A DNA stretch of 64,000 bases from Phaffia rhodozyma (Eukaryota > Basidiomycota > Tremellomycetes > Cystofilobasidiales > Mrakiaceae). The DNA lies in assembly GCA_014706385.1 (NCBI GenBank), contig JACGZH010000007.1, positions 1,515,820 through 1,579,819 on the forward strand. The letters run 5' to 3'. Each line of letters begins with the position of its first letter. The first letter of the stretch is position 1. Below are positions 55,792 to 64,000 of the stretch, piece after piece. The notes under the pieces are model-generated. The model did not search any database and had not been told where the DNA came from. It saw only the letters and a program-made list of their open reading frames with translations. The position numbers and the translations under genes were made by a program.

Positions 55792-55976
55792 TCTTTTTGT
55801 CGTCTTTTTGTCGTCTTTTTGTCGTCTTTTTGTCTCCTCATTTTTTTTCCCTCTCCCTTTCCTGTGCAGTACTTCCCCTCTCGTCTTCTGCCGTCCATGA
55901 GGTGTGCGTGTTCTTGGTATGTTCTTGCGATGGACATCATCCATCTTCCACCAGCATGCTCGGCCGGCAAGAAAAA

Positions 55977-56049
55977 AGGAGTCACCCGGGATTGAACCAG
56001 GGACCTGCTGGGTTGCAACCAGCCGCAACTACCGCTGTGCTATAACTCC
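55977..56049 (-). tRNA. tRNA-Cys(GCA), unit 2
   Basis: Unit-2 counterpart of the gene at 46226. Confidence 0.92.
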
Positions 56050-56330
56050 GTATGAGGCTGCCGCGCCATCGGACAGATCATCCACAGGCACGCTTGCACA
56101 CATGCACACAGCACAGTGGCAGCCGCTTTGTCGTCCTGCGATCGAGTAGTGGCAGCTGTGGACGCAACATCGCCCGGTGCGACCAGGCCGGCGTCACAGA
56201 TGCTGCATCTGCACAGAGAAAACAAAAGGAACAAAGGAGCAGAAAAAAGAACAGGAAAAAAGAGCAAGAAAAAAGAGCAAGAAAAAAGAGCAAGAAAAAA
56301 GAGCAAAAAGAACAAAAAGAACAAAAAGAG

Positions 56331-56402
56331 TAGTCGCACCCAGAGTCGAACTGGGGTCGTGAGTGTGTTAGACTCAAGTGATAACCGTTACACCATGCAA
56401 CT
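56331..56402 (-). tRNA. tRNA-Val(AAC), unit 2
   Basis: Unit-2 counterpart of the gene at 46580. Confidence 0.92.
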
Positions 56403-56593
56403 CTGATGACTGCCGGTCTCTGCCCAGTATCCTACTCATCGACCAGGCACCGCTCGCTCCGCCGTCTGCCCGCCCGCCGCTGTGTGTCCATCGGTCGGCC
56501 GGCCCATCAGCCCGATCGTGCGACACCGGGACCATGCCTGCCGACAAGCTGGCCCTCAGACGAGGCAGCCCGGGGAGAAAACAAAAAGGATCG

Positions 56594-56666
56594 TTCCCCA
56601 TCCGGGAGTCGAACCCGGGTCCTCAGCGTGAAAAGCTGATATCGTAAACCGTTTGACCAATGAGGA
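56594..56666 (-). tRNA. tRNA-Glu(TTC), unit 2
   Basis: Unit-2 counterpart of the gene at 46843. Confidence 0.92.
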
Positions 56667-56806
56667 CTAGTACAAGCACGCCGAATCGGTCGAGTCGTCT
56701 GCAGTCGTCTGCAGTCGTGCGCAGTCGTGTGCAGCCTGCTCCGTCGTGCGGTAGGCTGTGAGCGGGTGGCCGCCGGTCAGCATGCTTCCGACCGGACGGC
56801 AAAAAG

Positions 56807-56878
56807 TGGACCCAGCAGGGATTGAACCCGCGGCCTTTCGCATGCAAAGCGAATGTGATACCACTACACCATAAGCCC
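56807..56878 (-). tRNA. tRNA-Ala(TGC), unit 3
   Basis: Unit-3 counterpart of the gene at 37308. Confidence 0.92.
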
Positions 56879-57052
56879 GTGTGGGATGGAGGCGTGGTGT
56901 GTCGGCCGGTGGGGCGAAGTGCGGTGCGGTGCGGTGAGGTGCGGTAAGGTGCGGTGCGGTAAGGTGCGGTGAGGTGAGGTCTGGTATGATGCTATCAGAA
57001 ACAGAGTCTTGGTTGCAAAACCACACGGAACCTCTCGGCGGGGGGCAAAAGA

Positions 57053-57134
57053 TGAACAGAGGGGGATTCGAACCCCCGCATCTTGCGATATCAGAACTTG
57101 AGTCTGACGCCTTAGACCGCTCGGCCATCTGTCC
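57053..57134 (-). tRNA. tRNA-Leu(CAA), unit 3
   Basis: Unit-3 counterpart of the gene at 37569. Confidence 0.92.
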
Positions 57135-57243
57135 GGATGGGGTGCGTGAGGTGTGTGTGGGTCCGGGAGTGTGCGGGAGTGTGCGGGAGTGTGCGGGAGT
57201 GTGGGCCGGGTAGAGCGAGTGCACCCTGCCCGGGCACACACAC

Positions 57244-57329
57244 GCCCCGTTGGCAGAATGGTAACGCGTCTCCTTCCTACTGTCTGGTGAGAGAGGTGAA
57301 GATTCTGGGTTCAATCCCCAGGCGGGGTT
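57244..57329 (+). tRNA. tRNA-Arg(CCT), unit 3
   Basis: Unit-3 counterpart of the gene at 37740; intron kept. Confidence 0.82.
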
Positions 57330-57527
57330 TCTCTTTTTTTGCGGCGGGCGTGGTTGGGGTGTGAGTGGGGTGTGAGTGGGGTGTGGTTGGGGTGTGGTTG
57401 AGGTGTGAGTGAGAAGGTGGGTGAGAATGTGGGTGTACACGTGAGACGCTTGGTATGCTGGCGGGCTGTAGAGTGTGCACTGTATGCGCAGGGTATAGGA
57501 CTGATGTATGTGGACCCTGCCATCAAC

Positions 57528-57599
57528 GGGATGTTCGTATAATGGTTATTATTCCAGATTTCCATTCTGGAGACAGGTGTTCGATTCACCTACATCTCA
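57528..57599 (+). tRNA. tRNA-Gly(TCC), unit 3
   Basis: Unit-3 counterpart of the gene at 38058. Confidence 0.92.
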
Positions 57600-57767
57600 T
57601 TTTTGTCATTTTTTTTTTGTGCGCGTGGCGGGGGCGGAGGCGGTGGCAGTACAAGACACTGGGCGGACGGCGGCAAGACTCTGAGGCACACGACCGGGGC
57701 GTGGGAGGGGCTAGTTGGGTGGTGGCGTTGGTGTCTAGGGGTACGGGCCGGGCTGGGGACTATAACC

Positions 57768-57861
57768 GCCCTGTTAGCTCAATCGGTAGAGCGTCAGACT
57801 CTTACCCAGTCTCTTGACAGTTGGCATCTGAAGGCTGGGGGTTCGACCCCCCCATGGGGCT
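57768..57861 (+). tRNA. tRNA-Lys(CTT), unit 3
   Basis: Unit-3 counterpart of the gene at 38297; intron kept. Confidence 0.92.
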
Positions 57862-58091
57862 AGCTTCGTTTTTGTGTGTCGGTGTGATTTTTTGTTTCTG
57901 TTTCTGTTTCTGTTTCTGTTTCTGTTTTCGTTCTTTGTGTTTTTGTTTGCTGGCTTGGTGTGTGCTTGGTGGGCCGTCGACGGTGGAAGGGTGCATGGAG
58001 GGTTGAACAGAGGTGAGAGGTGGGTCGGCTGGTGGGTCGCGCGGGCATGTCTGACGATCTGGGCTGGTAGCACGGACAGACAGACACACAC

Positions 58092-58164
58092 GGGGATTTA
58101 GCTCAGTTGGCAGAGCGCAATCTTAGCATGGTTGAGGTCGTGAGTTCGATTCTTACAATCTCCA
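58092..58164 (+). tRNA. tRNA-Ala(AGC), unit 3
   Basis: Unit-3 counterpart of the gene at 38609. The T-run behind it is one base shorter. Confidence 0.92.
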
Positions 58165-58374
58165 CTTTTTGTGTCGTTTTTATGTGTTTTTTTGTGTTTT
58201 TTGGTAGTCTTTTTTTTTTTTTCCGCCCGCTGCCTTTTTTGCACTCTCTTCTTTCGCTCTGCTCCTCTCGGTCATGCTCCGTCCTGCCCACCACATCACA
58301 CACCATGTGTTGCAACCGAGACAGGCCGGCTGCTGCGAGCACACTGGCCGACCGGCCGGACAGGCCTTCATCCA

Positions 58375-58467
58375 GGTGAGGTGGCCGAGTGGTCTAAGGC
58401 GCTGTGTTAAGGCTCTTTCTATGCCCCGCAGTCAGTAATGGCGCGAGTTCGAATCTCGCCCTCATCA
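58375..58467 (+). tRNA. tRNA-Leu(AAG), unit 3
   Basis: Unit-3 counterpart of the gene at 38898; intron kept. Confidence 0.92.
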
Positions 58468-58638
58468 CTTTTTGTCCGGCCGGCACGGGCCGTGCCTCTC
58501 GGGTCTGCCTGGCCGGGCTGTGCTCTCAGGTGCGGTGCCATGGTAGTATGATGCCACGTTGCAACACTGCCACACCCCCTTGCTGTCTGCCGGTCCGTTT
58601 TGGACTGTGGACTGAATGAACAGACCGTACAGCATCCA

Positions 58639-58709
58639 ACAGCTGTGGTGAAATGGTATCATTGGTGCTTGCCATGCACTAGGCCGGGGTTCGATTCCCC
58701 GCGGTTGTA
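58639..58709 (+). tRNA. tRNA-Gly(GCC), unit 3
   Basis: Unit-3 counterpart of the gene at 39162. Confidence 0.88.
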
Positions 58710-58900
58710 TCCTTTTTTTTTCTCGTCCCACACACCGATCGGCTCTGTGCTGGCGGGTGCACATCTGCCGATCGTCCGTGTTCGGTCTCGCCGACTGGTG
58801 CGATGATGGTGTGTGCTGCCGTTCGGACGAGCAGTGCGTCTGTGCCGACACAGGGGCAGGACACGAAGGACGTACCGACGCGCTCGGTGGACACCAACCG

Positions 58901-58973
58901 TCCTTCTTAGCTCAGTTGGTAGAGCGCGACACTAGTAATGTCGAGGTCAGTCGTTCAAATCGGCTAGCAGGAA
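58901..58973 (+). tRNA. tRNA-Thr(AGT), unit 3
   Basis: Unit-3 counterpart of the gene at 39424. Confidence 0.88.
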
Positions 58974-59171
58974 CATTCTTCTTTTTTTTATTCTCCGTTC
59001 ATTTCCGTTCATTTCTTCTTCTTCTTTTTCTGTTGTATCCTTCCCTGTCGCCCCGGCGGGCGTCTGGTCGACGCGTGCTCGTTAGGGTTCCGCACAAAGC
59101 ACAGCACCACACCACACCACACACCACAAACGACACCACAAACAACACCACAAACGCAGGGAAAGCATGCT

Positions 59172-59270
59172 GGTGAAGTGGCCGAGTGGTCTAAGGCGCT
59201 GTGTTTAGGTCTCTCTTCCGAGTCCAGACCGCAGTCAGTAATGGCGCGAGTTCAAATCTCGTCTTCATCA
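59172..59270 (+). tRNA. tRNA-Leu(TAG), unit 3
   Basis: Unit-3 counterpart of the gene at 39696; intron kept. Confidence 0.92.
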
Positions 59271-59305
59271 TTCCTTTTGTCCCGGCCGGGGGGGGCAGGG
59301 CAGCT

Positions 59306-59387
59306 GGGGATTTAGGCTAGTTGGTAAACTGGACGCTTCGCACTGTCGATCATGTGTCATTCCTGGGTTCGATTCCCGGAGTCTCCA
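59306..59387 (+). tRNA. tRNA-Ala(CGC), unit 3
   Basis: Unit-3 counterpart of the gene at 39829; intron kept. Confidence 0.82.
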
Positions 59388-59544
59388 TCTCTTTTTGGTG
59401 TGTTTCGGTGTGTTTTGTTTTATCTTGGCGTATTTGATTTCGTTGCATTTCATATGGCATGTTGTGTGTCGTGTTCTGTGTGTCTTCTCTTGGTCTGCTG
59501 CCCACCGGCTTGTGCTCACCGCTCACCGAGCGGCGTCCATCCAA

Positions 59545-59654
59545 GGCCGTTTGGCGGAGTGGTCTAACGCGGTAGCCTCGAACGAGTCCCCTCTGTGGGA
59601 CGACGCGACAGCTACTCTTCTCTGAAGGCGTAGGTTCAAATCCTACAGCGGTCG
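59545..59654 (+). tRNA. tRNA-Ser(CGA), unit 3
   Basis: Unit-3 counterpart of the gene at 40068; intron kept. Confidence 0.92.
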
Positions 59655-59797
59655 TCCTTTCTCTTTTTCTTTTTGCCCACTTCCGTTCTCTCTGCCTTCT
59701 GTCGCGTCGATCCTTCCTTGCTGTCTGTGTTTGCTGTCTCCGCATGCTCACAACCCCGCCAGGCAGACAGACAGACGGGCTGACGGGCTGCCATCGT

Positions 59798-59891
59798 GCG
59801 TGATTGGTGTAGTGGTATCACGCCAAGTTTGGGCACACTTTCTGCCGTGCACATCTCTTGGAGGTCTTCGGTTCAATCCCGGAATCGCGCC
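59798..59891 (+). tRNA. tRNA-Pro(TGG), unit 3
   Basis: Unit-3 counterpart of the gene at 40320; intron kept. Confidence 0.92.
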
Positions 59892-60025
59892 TTTTTGTTC
59901 GGCCCGTCTGGGGCGGGTGGCGTGGTCGGTGTAGGGTTACTTGCTGTGTCAGTTGCTGTGTTACTTGCTGTGCTACTCATAGGATTACCCGCCACATAGC
60001 GTCCGCTGTTACCCTATGCTGTGTA

Positions 60026-60249
60026 CTCTTTTTTTTTTTCTTTTTTCTTTTTCCTCTCCCGTTTTTTCTTTGTCCTTTTTCTTTCCTCTTTTTTCCTCTT
60101 TTTTCCTTCTTTTTTCCCTTCTTTTTCCCCCTCTTTTTCCCCTCTTTTCCCTCTTTTCCCTTCTTTCCTTTTCCTCTTTTCCTTTCTTTTCCTTCTTCTT
60201 TTTTCTTCTTTTCTTCTTTCTTCTTTTCTTCTTTTTCTTCTTTTTTTCT
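60026..60249 (+). repeat. Polypyrimidine tract of unit 3
   Basis: This is the 224-nt T/C-only tract of unit 3, with an internal pattern different from both other units. Confidence 0.9.
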
Positions 60250-60455
60250 GTCAACGATAGATGCATCAATATAGAAAGAGAAAAAGACATATGGCAGAAA
60301 GACAACAGCATAACAATGGCAACACAGTAAAAACATAGCGAGAACACAATGAGAACACAACGAGAACACAACCATGCAATGCAATGCACCAGCAACACAG
60401 TGTCAACACAGTGTCAACACAACAGAAAGACCAAAACAAAAGAAGGCAAAGATCC

Positions 60456-60552
60456 TCGTAGTCAGACGCCTTACCGCTGGGCCACTCGGCCAGAGCGAAT
60501 GGGTGGTGGGACCACTAGACCAAGACGGGGTTCGAACCCGCGATTTCCTGAT
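60456..60552 (-). tRNA. Circularly permuted tRNA-Arg(ACG), unit 3
   Basis: The 3' half is at 60552-60517, the linker at 60516-60492 and the 5' half at 60491-60456. The inverted repeat lies at 60443-60453 and 60592-60602. Both halves match units 1 and 2. Confidence 0.88.
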
Positions 60553-60785
60553 GCATACAAGCTGGCAGCCGGCCATGACGACCGTTCCACCATCTTTGCC
60601 TTTAGCTTTCGTCTGGTTGTGTGGATGTATGGCCAAGTGGATGTGTGGGCGTTGGCTCTGCTAGGGTTATCCGAGGCGGTGGGCGTCCGGCCGATCCGTC
60701 CGATCGCCCATCGGATATCGGACGTCGGACGTCGGACGTCGAGCCCCGGAGTACGGAGCCCGGCGGAGAAAAGGCCGTGTCGATC

Positions 60786-60869
60786 GGTCGCCTGGTCTAG
60801 TGGTATGACGCTTGCTTCACATCTCACCCGGTGCGCAATAGGTCGCCAGTTCGATCCTGGCGGTGACCA
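60786..60869 (+). tRNA. tRNA-Val(CAC), unit 3
   Basis: Unit-3 counterpart of the gene at 41284; intron kept. Confidence 0.85.
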
Positions 60870-61096
60870 TGACGTCTTTTTGCCCTCAGCACACGCCCAC
60901 GATGGACAGACCGAGAGAAGCCATCGCAAGATAAGATGCATGATAAGATACACAGCCAGCCGACAGAGATGGCAGATAAGATCGACAGACACGATCGATC
61001 GGCAAGAAAGAAAGAAGATAAGATGGCGATAAAGACAAAAGACAAAAGACAAAAGACAAAAGATACAAGATAAAAGCCAGGTCGGCAAAAAGACAA

Positions 61097-61196
61097 GGCG
61101 CGATCCCGGGATTGAACCGAGGACCTCCGTCAGACACGTGTTTCATGCGAGCCAGCAAAGCCCGAAGACGGCGTGATACCACTACACCAATCCCGC
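61097..61196 (-). tRNA. tRNA-Pro(CGG), unit 3
   Basis: Unit-3 counterpart of the gene at 41588; intron kept. Confidence 0.88.
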
Positions 61197-61274
61197 CAGT
61201 GATCGCACAGGCCTGGCCGGTCAGTTTGTCGGTCTCCAGCCGGCCGTCCGTCCGTCCGTCCGGGAGGCAAAAGA

Positions 61275-61372
61275 TACTCCATATGAGGTTCGAACTCATG
61301 ATCCTTGTTAAGCACTAGAGGCACGGACGGCAACCTATAAGAACAATGCGATAACCACTTCGCCAATGGAGT
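61275..61372 (-). tRNA. tRNA-Ile(TAT), unit 3
   Basis: Unit-3 counterpart of the gene at 41766; intron kept. Confidence 0.92.
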
Positions 61373-61546
61373 AAAGGTAAGCGTCGGTGGAAAAAAGACG
61401 AGAGATGACAAGACAGGACGAGACAGGACGAGACAGGACGAGAGAAGGCCGCACCGGACGGCACACGCCAGACCGGGCCGAGTCCGACAGAAGACGGCAC
61501 AGGCGGCAGGAGGGAGGACGGGAAAAAGAGGGCGAAAAAAAAGGAA

Positions 61547-61629
61547 AGGTCCTACTCAGATTCGAACTGGGGATTCGAGAAGGTGAGTCAATCAGAATCT
61601 CGCGTGATAACCAACTTCACCATAGAACC
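61547..61629 (-). tRNA. tRNA-Gln(CTG), unit 3
   Basis: Unit-3 counterpart of the gene at 42026; intron kept. Confidence 0.88.
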
Positions 61630-61821
61630 GGTCGTTGTCGGCCTATTGCCCTCGCGAGTCTCGTTCTGGCGGTGTGTCCGCTGGCAAGGGTCCGTCGGCG
61701 CGTGTCCGCTGGCAGGTGTGCTTACATCGCTGGCCGACCTGTCCGCCCGCCGCACGTGGCCCGGCCGGCATGACACGCACGGCCGACCCGATACACACAG
61801 CGGACATCGGAGCAAAAAGCA

Positions 61822-61895
61822 AGCCCAAACGCGGATTTGAACCACGGACCTCACCGTTACGAGCGGCGCACTATAACCACTTAGCTATTCGGGGC
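61822..61895 (-). tRNA. tRNA-Thr(CGT), unit 3, with acceptor insertion
   Basis: This counterpart of the gene at 42301 has one extra G in the 5' acceptor strand (near 61891-61894). The gene is 74 nt long and the acceptor pairing is shifted. It is either damaged or a sequence error. Confidence 0.75.
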
Positions 61896-62048
61896 CTGGT
61901 GCCCGTCGCCCGGTCGTGTTGTCTCTAAGGGTGTTGGTGTGTCGATGTGTTTGGTGTACCGGTGTGGTCAGGACCCGGCCCACACCGTCCGCTCGGCCAG
62001 ACGTAGCCCATCGAGGTCGACCGCCGGGGCGGGCTGGGCAGTCAACGT

Positions 62049-62135
62049 GCCTGGGTAGTTTAGTGGTAAAACGTAGGTCTCATACCGTCACCCGAGTGTG
62101 ATCCTCAGCCGCGAGTTCGATTCTCGCTCTGGGCA
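62049..62135 (+). tRNA. tRNA-Met(CAT), elongator, unit 3
   Basis: Unit-3 counterpart of the gene at 42525. The gene itself is intact although it lies inside the indel-rich patch. Confidence 0.75.
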
Positions 62136-62378
62136 ACTCTTTTTTTCCTCTTTTGCTGTGTTTCCCATCCTTCCTGATGGTTGGTGGGCGGCCGGGCTGG
62201 GCCAGGCGGAGGTGCGGTCGGATCCGGGCCGTCAGATGGGCTGAGCATGACGGCAGTGGAAGTGGCGGCGGTGGCGGTGGCGGTGGCGTCGGGCAGTGCT
62301 GATGACGACGACGACTGCTGCTGCGCAGAGTCCGCTTGGACGAGAATCTATCCGGACAAACGGTGCTGGCACCATACC

Positions 62379-62465
62379 CGCCGCTTAGGCTCATCTGGAA
62401 GAGCGTTGGTTTGTAAAGGATACACTTGTTCACCGAAGGCACTCGGTTCGATCCGAGAGCGGCGA
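62379..62465 (+). tRNA. tRNA-Tyr(GTA), unit 3, with two indels
   Basis: This counterpart of the gene at 42860 has an extra G in the D stem (near 62388) and a missing C in the T arm (near 62453). Both break conserved pairs and the internal promoter. It is either a pseudogene or poor consensus sequence. Confidence 0.7.
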
Positions 62466-62694
62466 TCTTGTTTTTTGCCTTTTGCTTTTTGTTCTTTTTT
62501 GTTCTTTTTTTTCTGCCTTGTGGCTGCTTCCTCTTGACTGCTAGGGTTCCTGCCTTCGGTCCAGTCGGTCCGGTCGCTCTCACGCAGCATGCGCACTGTC
62601 TCGGCCAGACGGGCGATGCGACCGATGACGTCTCCCCAGCTGCTGCCTAGGTGCCGATGTAGTGGTCACCGGGGCAGGGCAAGTGATCATATCT

Positions 62695-62794
62695 GGCCGA
62701 TTGGTGTAGTGGCTATCACAGCAGTTTTCGGTACTTCGTCCGCAAGGTCGTCTTCGCTCGCTGCGGTCGTCGGTTCGATCCCGACAGTCGGTCT
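62695..62794 (+). tRNA. tRNA-Arg(TCG), unit 3, with indels
   Basis: This counterpart of the gene at 43169 has an extra T in the intron, one base fewer in the variable region and an extra G in the 3' acceptor strand (near 62786). Confidence 0.7.
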
Positions 62795-63007
62795 AAATGT
62801 TCACTTTTTGTGTCCCCCTTTCTTTTTGCCCTCCTTTTTGCCCTTCTTTTTCTCTGCACGCTCTCTCTGCACTCTGTTTCTATCGGCCGTTGTGTGGGTC
62901 ACTGTCTGTCCGACCGGTCTGGCCTGTGTGCGCGTGTCCACCACGGTCGAGCCAGGTCGACACAGCTCCCTGTGGTGGGGCAGGCAGACGGGCGGGAAAA
63001 CAAAAAA

Positions 63008-63081
63008 AGACCCATACCCGACTTGAACGGATGACCTCAAGATTTGGAATCTTGCGCTGCTACCAACTGAGCTAATGGGTC
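63008..63081 (-). tRNA. tRNA-Trp(CCA), unit 3
   Basis: Unit-3 counterpart of the gene at 43489; intact. Confidence 0.92.
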
Positions 63082-63238
63082 GCTTGCCCGGAGGCTCCGT
63101 GCCCAGAGGGTATGTCGAGCGCCCGGCTGGCTGGCCGTACAGACGGTGGCACCATGCGGCCGGCTTGCAGGCCTCCAGCACGGACGGCCGGACGGGGGCC
63201 AGGGAAAAAACCGAGGGAAAACGAGCAAAAAGACAATG

Positions 63239-63310
63239 TTGCCAAGGCCCGTCTCGATCAGGCGACCTCCGGGTTATGAGCCCGGCGCGCTTCCACTGCG
63301 CTACTTGGCA
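63239..63310 (-). tRNA. tRNA-Met(CAT), initiator, unit 3
   Basis: Unit-3 counterpart of the gene at 43720; intact. Confidence 0.92.
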
Positions 63311-63518
63311 TTGATGGGAGACCATGGCTGAGGAGTGTGTATGTGGTGTCGGCCGCAGGTCACGTGCCGGTGTCGATGTCAGTGTCGACGTCAGTGTCGA
63401 TGCCAGTGCCAGCACCAGTGTCATTACCAATGCCAGTGTCAATGCCAGTCACACCATCGACTGGTGCGACCGACGGTACACCTGGCCATGGTCTGCCGGG
63501 TGGGCCTGACAGTCATCG

Positions 63519-63592
63519 GATCGATTAGCTCAGTTGGTTAGAGCGTGGTGCTAATAACGCCAAGGTCGCGGGTTCGACCCCCTCATTGATCA
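63519..63592 (+). tRNA. tRNA-Ile(AAT), unit 3
   Basis: Unit-3 counterpart of the gene at 44000; intact. Confidence 0.92.
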
Positions 63593-63848
63593 CTTTTTCT
63601 TTCTTTTTCTAATTTTCGCCATCTTTTTTTGCCATCTTTTTTGCACCCCTCCTGTTCTCGACCGTTGCGGTCTGTGTGGCATTGTTGTCGACTGGCACGC
63701 TCCATGGTGAGCGATGCAGTGTTGTGACGGTGTGACGATGTGGTGGTGCAGTGGCGACGATGGGAACGCAGATATACACCCGGCTGTGCTGGACAGTGTC
63801 CGACCAGACATGGGCCTATGGTGTCTGGGCTGGGCTGGGAGGCATCGT

Positions 63849-63935
63849 GCATGCTTGGTGTAGTGGTATCGCGCCATGTTAGGGTCTTTGCGCCTTGTCT
63901 CATGGAGGTCCTCAGTTCAATCCTGGGAGCGTGCC
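63849..63935 (+). tRNA. tRNA-Pro(AGG), unit 3
   Basis: Unit-3 counterpart of the gene at 44330, the last gene before the window edge. Confidence 0.92.
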
Positions 63936-64000
63936 TTTTTTCCTTTTCCTTTCGTTCTTTGTTTCCTTTTCCCGAGCGCTTCCTGTCGCTCTTCGTTTTT

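Larger units (their letters stand above)
47055..56805. repeat. tRNA array, unit 2 (9751 bp)
   Basis: This head-to-tail copy of unit 1 has the same 34 tRNA genes in the same order and strands. It differs only in spacers, by small indels in GT-, CT- and T-rich runs and scattered substitutions, many of them shared with unit 3. Confidence 0.95.
56806..64000. repeat. tRNA array, unit 3 (cut by window edge)
   Basis: The third unit runs to the window end after its 26th gene, so the array continues to the right. It is closest to unit 2, but carries a dense patch of single-base indels at about 61.89-62.79 kb. Confidence 0.95.

Noticed and set aside
37307..64000. The array as an rDNA or 5S array, or a CRISPR array
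   Set aside because: No rRNA sequence is seen. The recurring short motifs are T-arm B boxes of tRNA genes, and the interspersed segments are unequal and gene-bearing.
37307..64000. The array as a pure assembly duplication
   Set aside because: Units differ by many spacer substitutions and repeat-length changes, which exact assembly duplication would not give. Unit number still needs read support.

Overview
The window looks like nuclear DNA of an intron-rich basidiomycete fungus. Protein genes are cut by many short GT-AG introns, and several encode recognisable fungal proteins: exocyst SEC8, mitoribosomal uS5m, VPS53, cohesin RAD21, the urea transporter DUR3 and a secreted macrophage-activating-glycoprotein-like protein. 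The intron density recalls Tremellomycetes such as Phaffia or Cryptococcus, but that placement is an impression, not a measurement.

Positions 1-37069 are ordinary gene space, read on both strands: SEC8 (cut by the left edge), MRPS5, VPS53, RAD21, an RCC1-like gene, an unknown Ser/Pro-rich protein, an I9-type protease inhibitor, an F-box-like protein, a GPI-anchored secreted glycoprotein, DUR3, a decayed TnpB/Fanzor-like zinc-ribbon remnant, an ankyrin-repeat protein, a lone tRNA-Leu(CAG) and a nitrilase interrupted by an in-frame TGA. RAD21 and the RCC1-like gene diverge from a promoter holding four MluI cell-cycle boxes. DUR3 has paired GATAAG motifs upstream.

From 37307 to the right edge the window is a tandem array of a unit of about 9.75 kb that encodes no convincing protein and is packed with tRNA genes. 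Two complete units (37307-47054, 47055-56805) and most of a third (from 56806) are present, and the array runs off the window. I read 34 tRNA genes per unit, on both strands: 33 different anticodons with CAU used twice (elongator and initiator Met). They serve 19 of the 20 amino acids; only His is missing. About half of the canonical genes carry a short intron right after position 37. Spacers are GC-rich with T-runs behind the genes, and each unit holds one polypyrimidine tract of about 220 nt.

The most striking element is the tRNA-Arg(ACG) gene of each unit (40954-41050, 50701-50797, 60456-60552, minus strand). Its 3' half (position 38 to discriminator) lies upstream of its 5' half (positions 1 to 37). 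Rejoined, the halves give a full cloverleaf, and an 11-bp inverted repeat brackets the gene. This is the layout of a circularly permuted tRNA gene, known from some algae and one archaeon but not, to my knowledge, from fungi. The array thus combines a near-complete, non-redundant decoding set amplified in tandem with a permuted gene that must be circularised to work.
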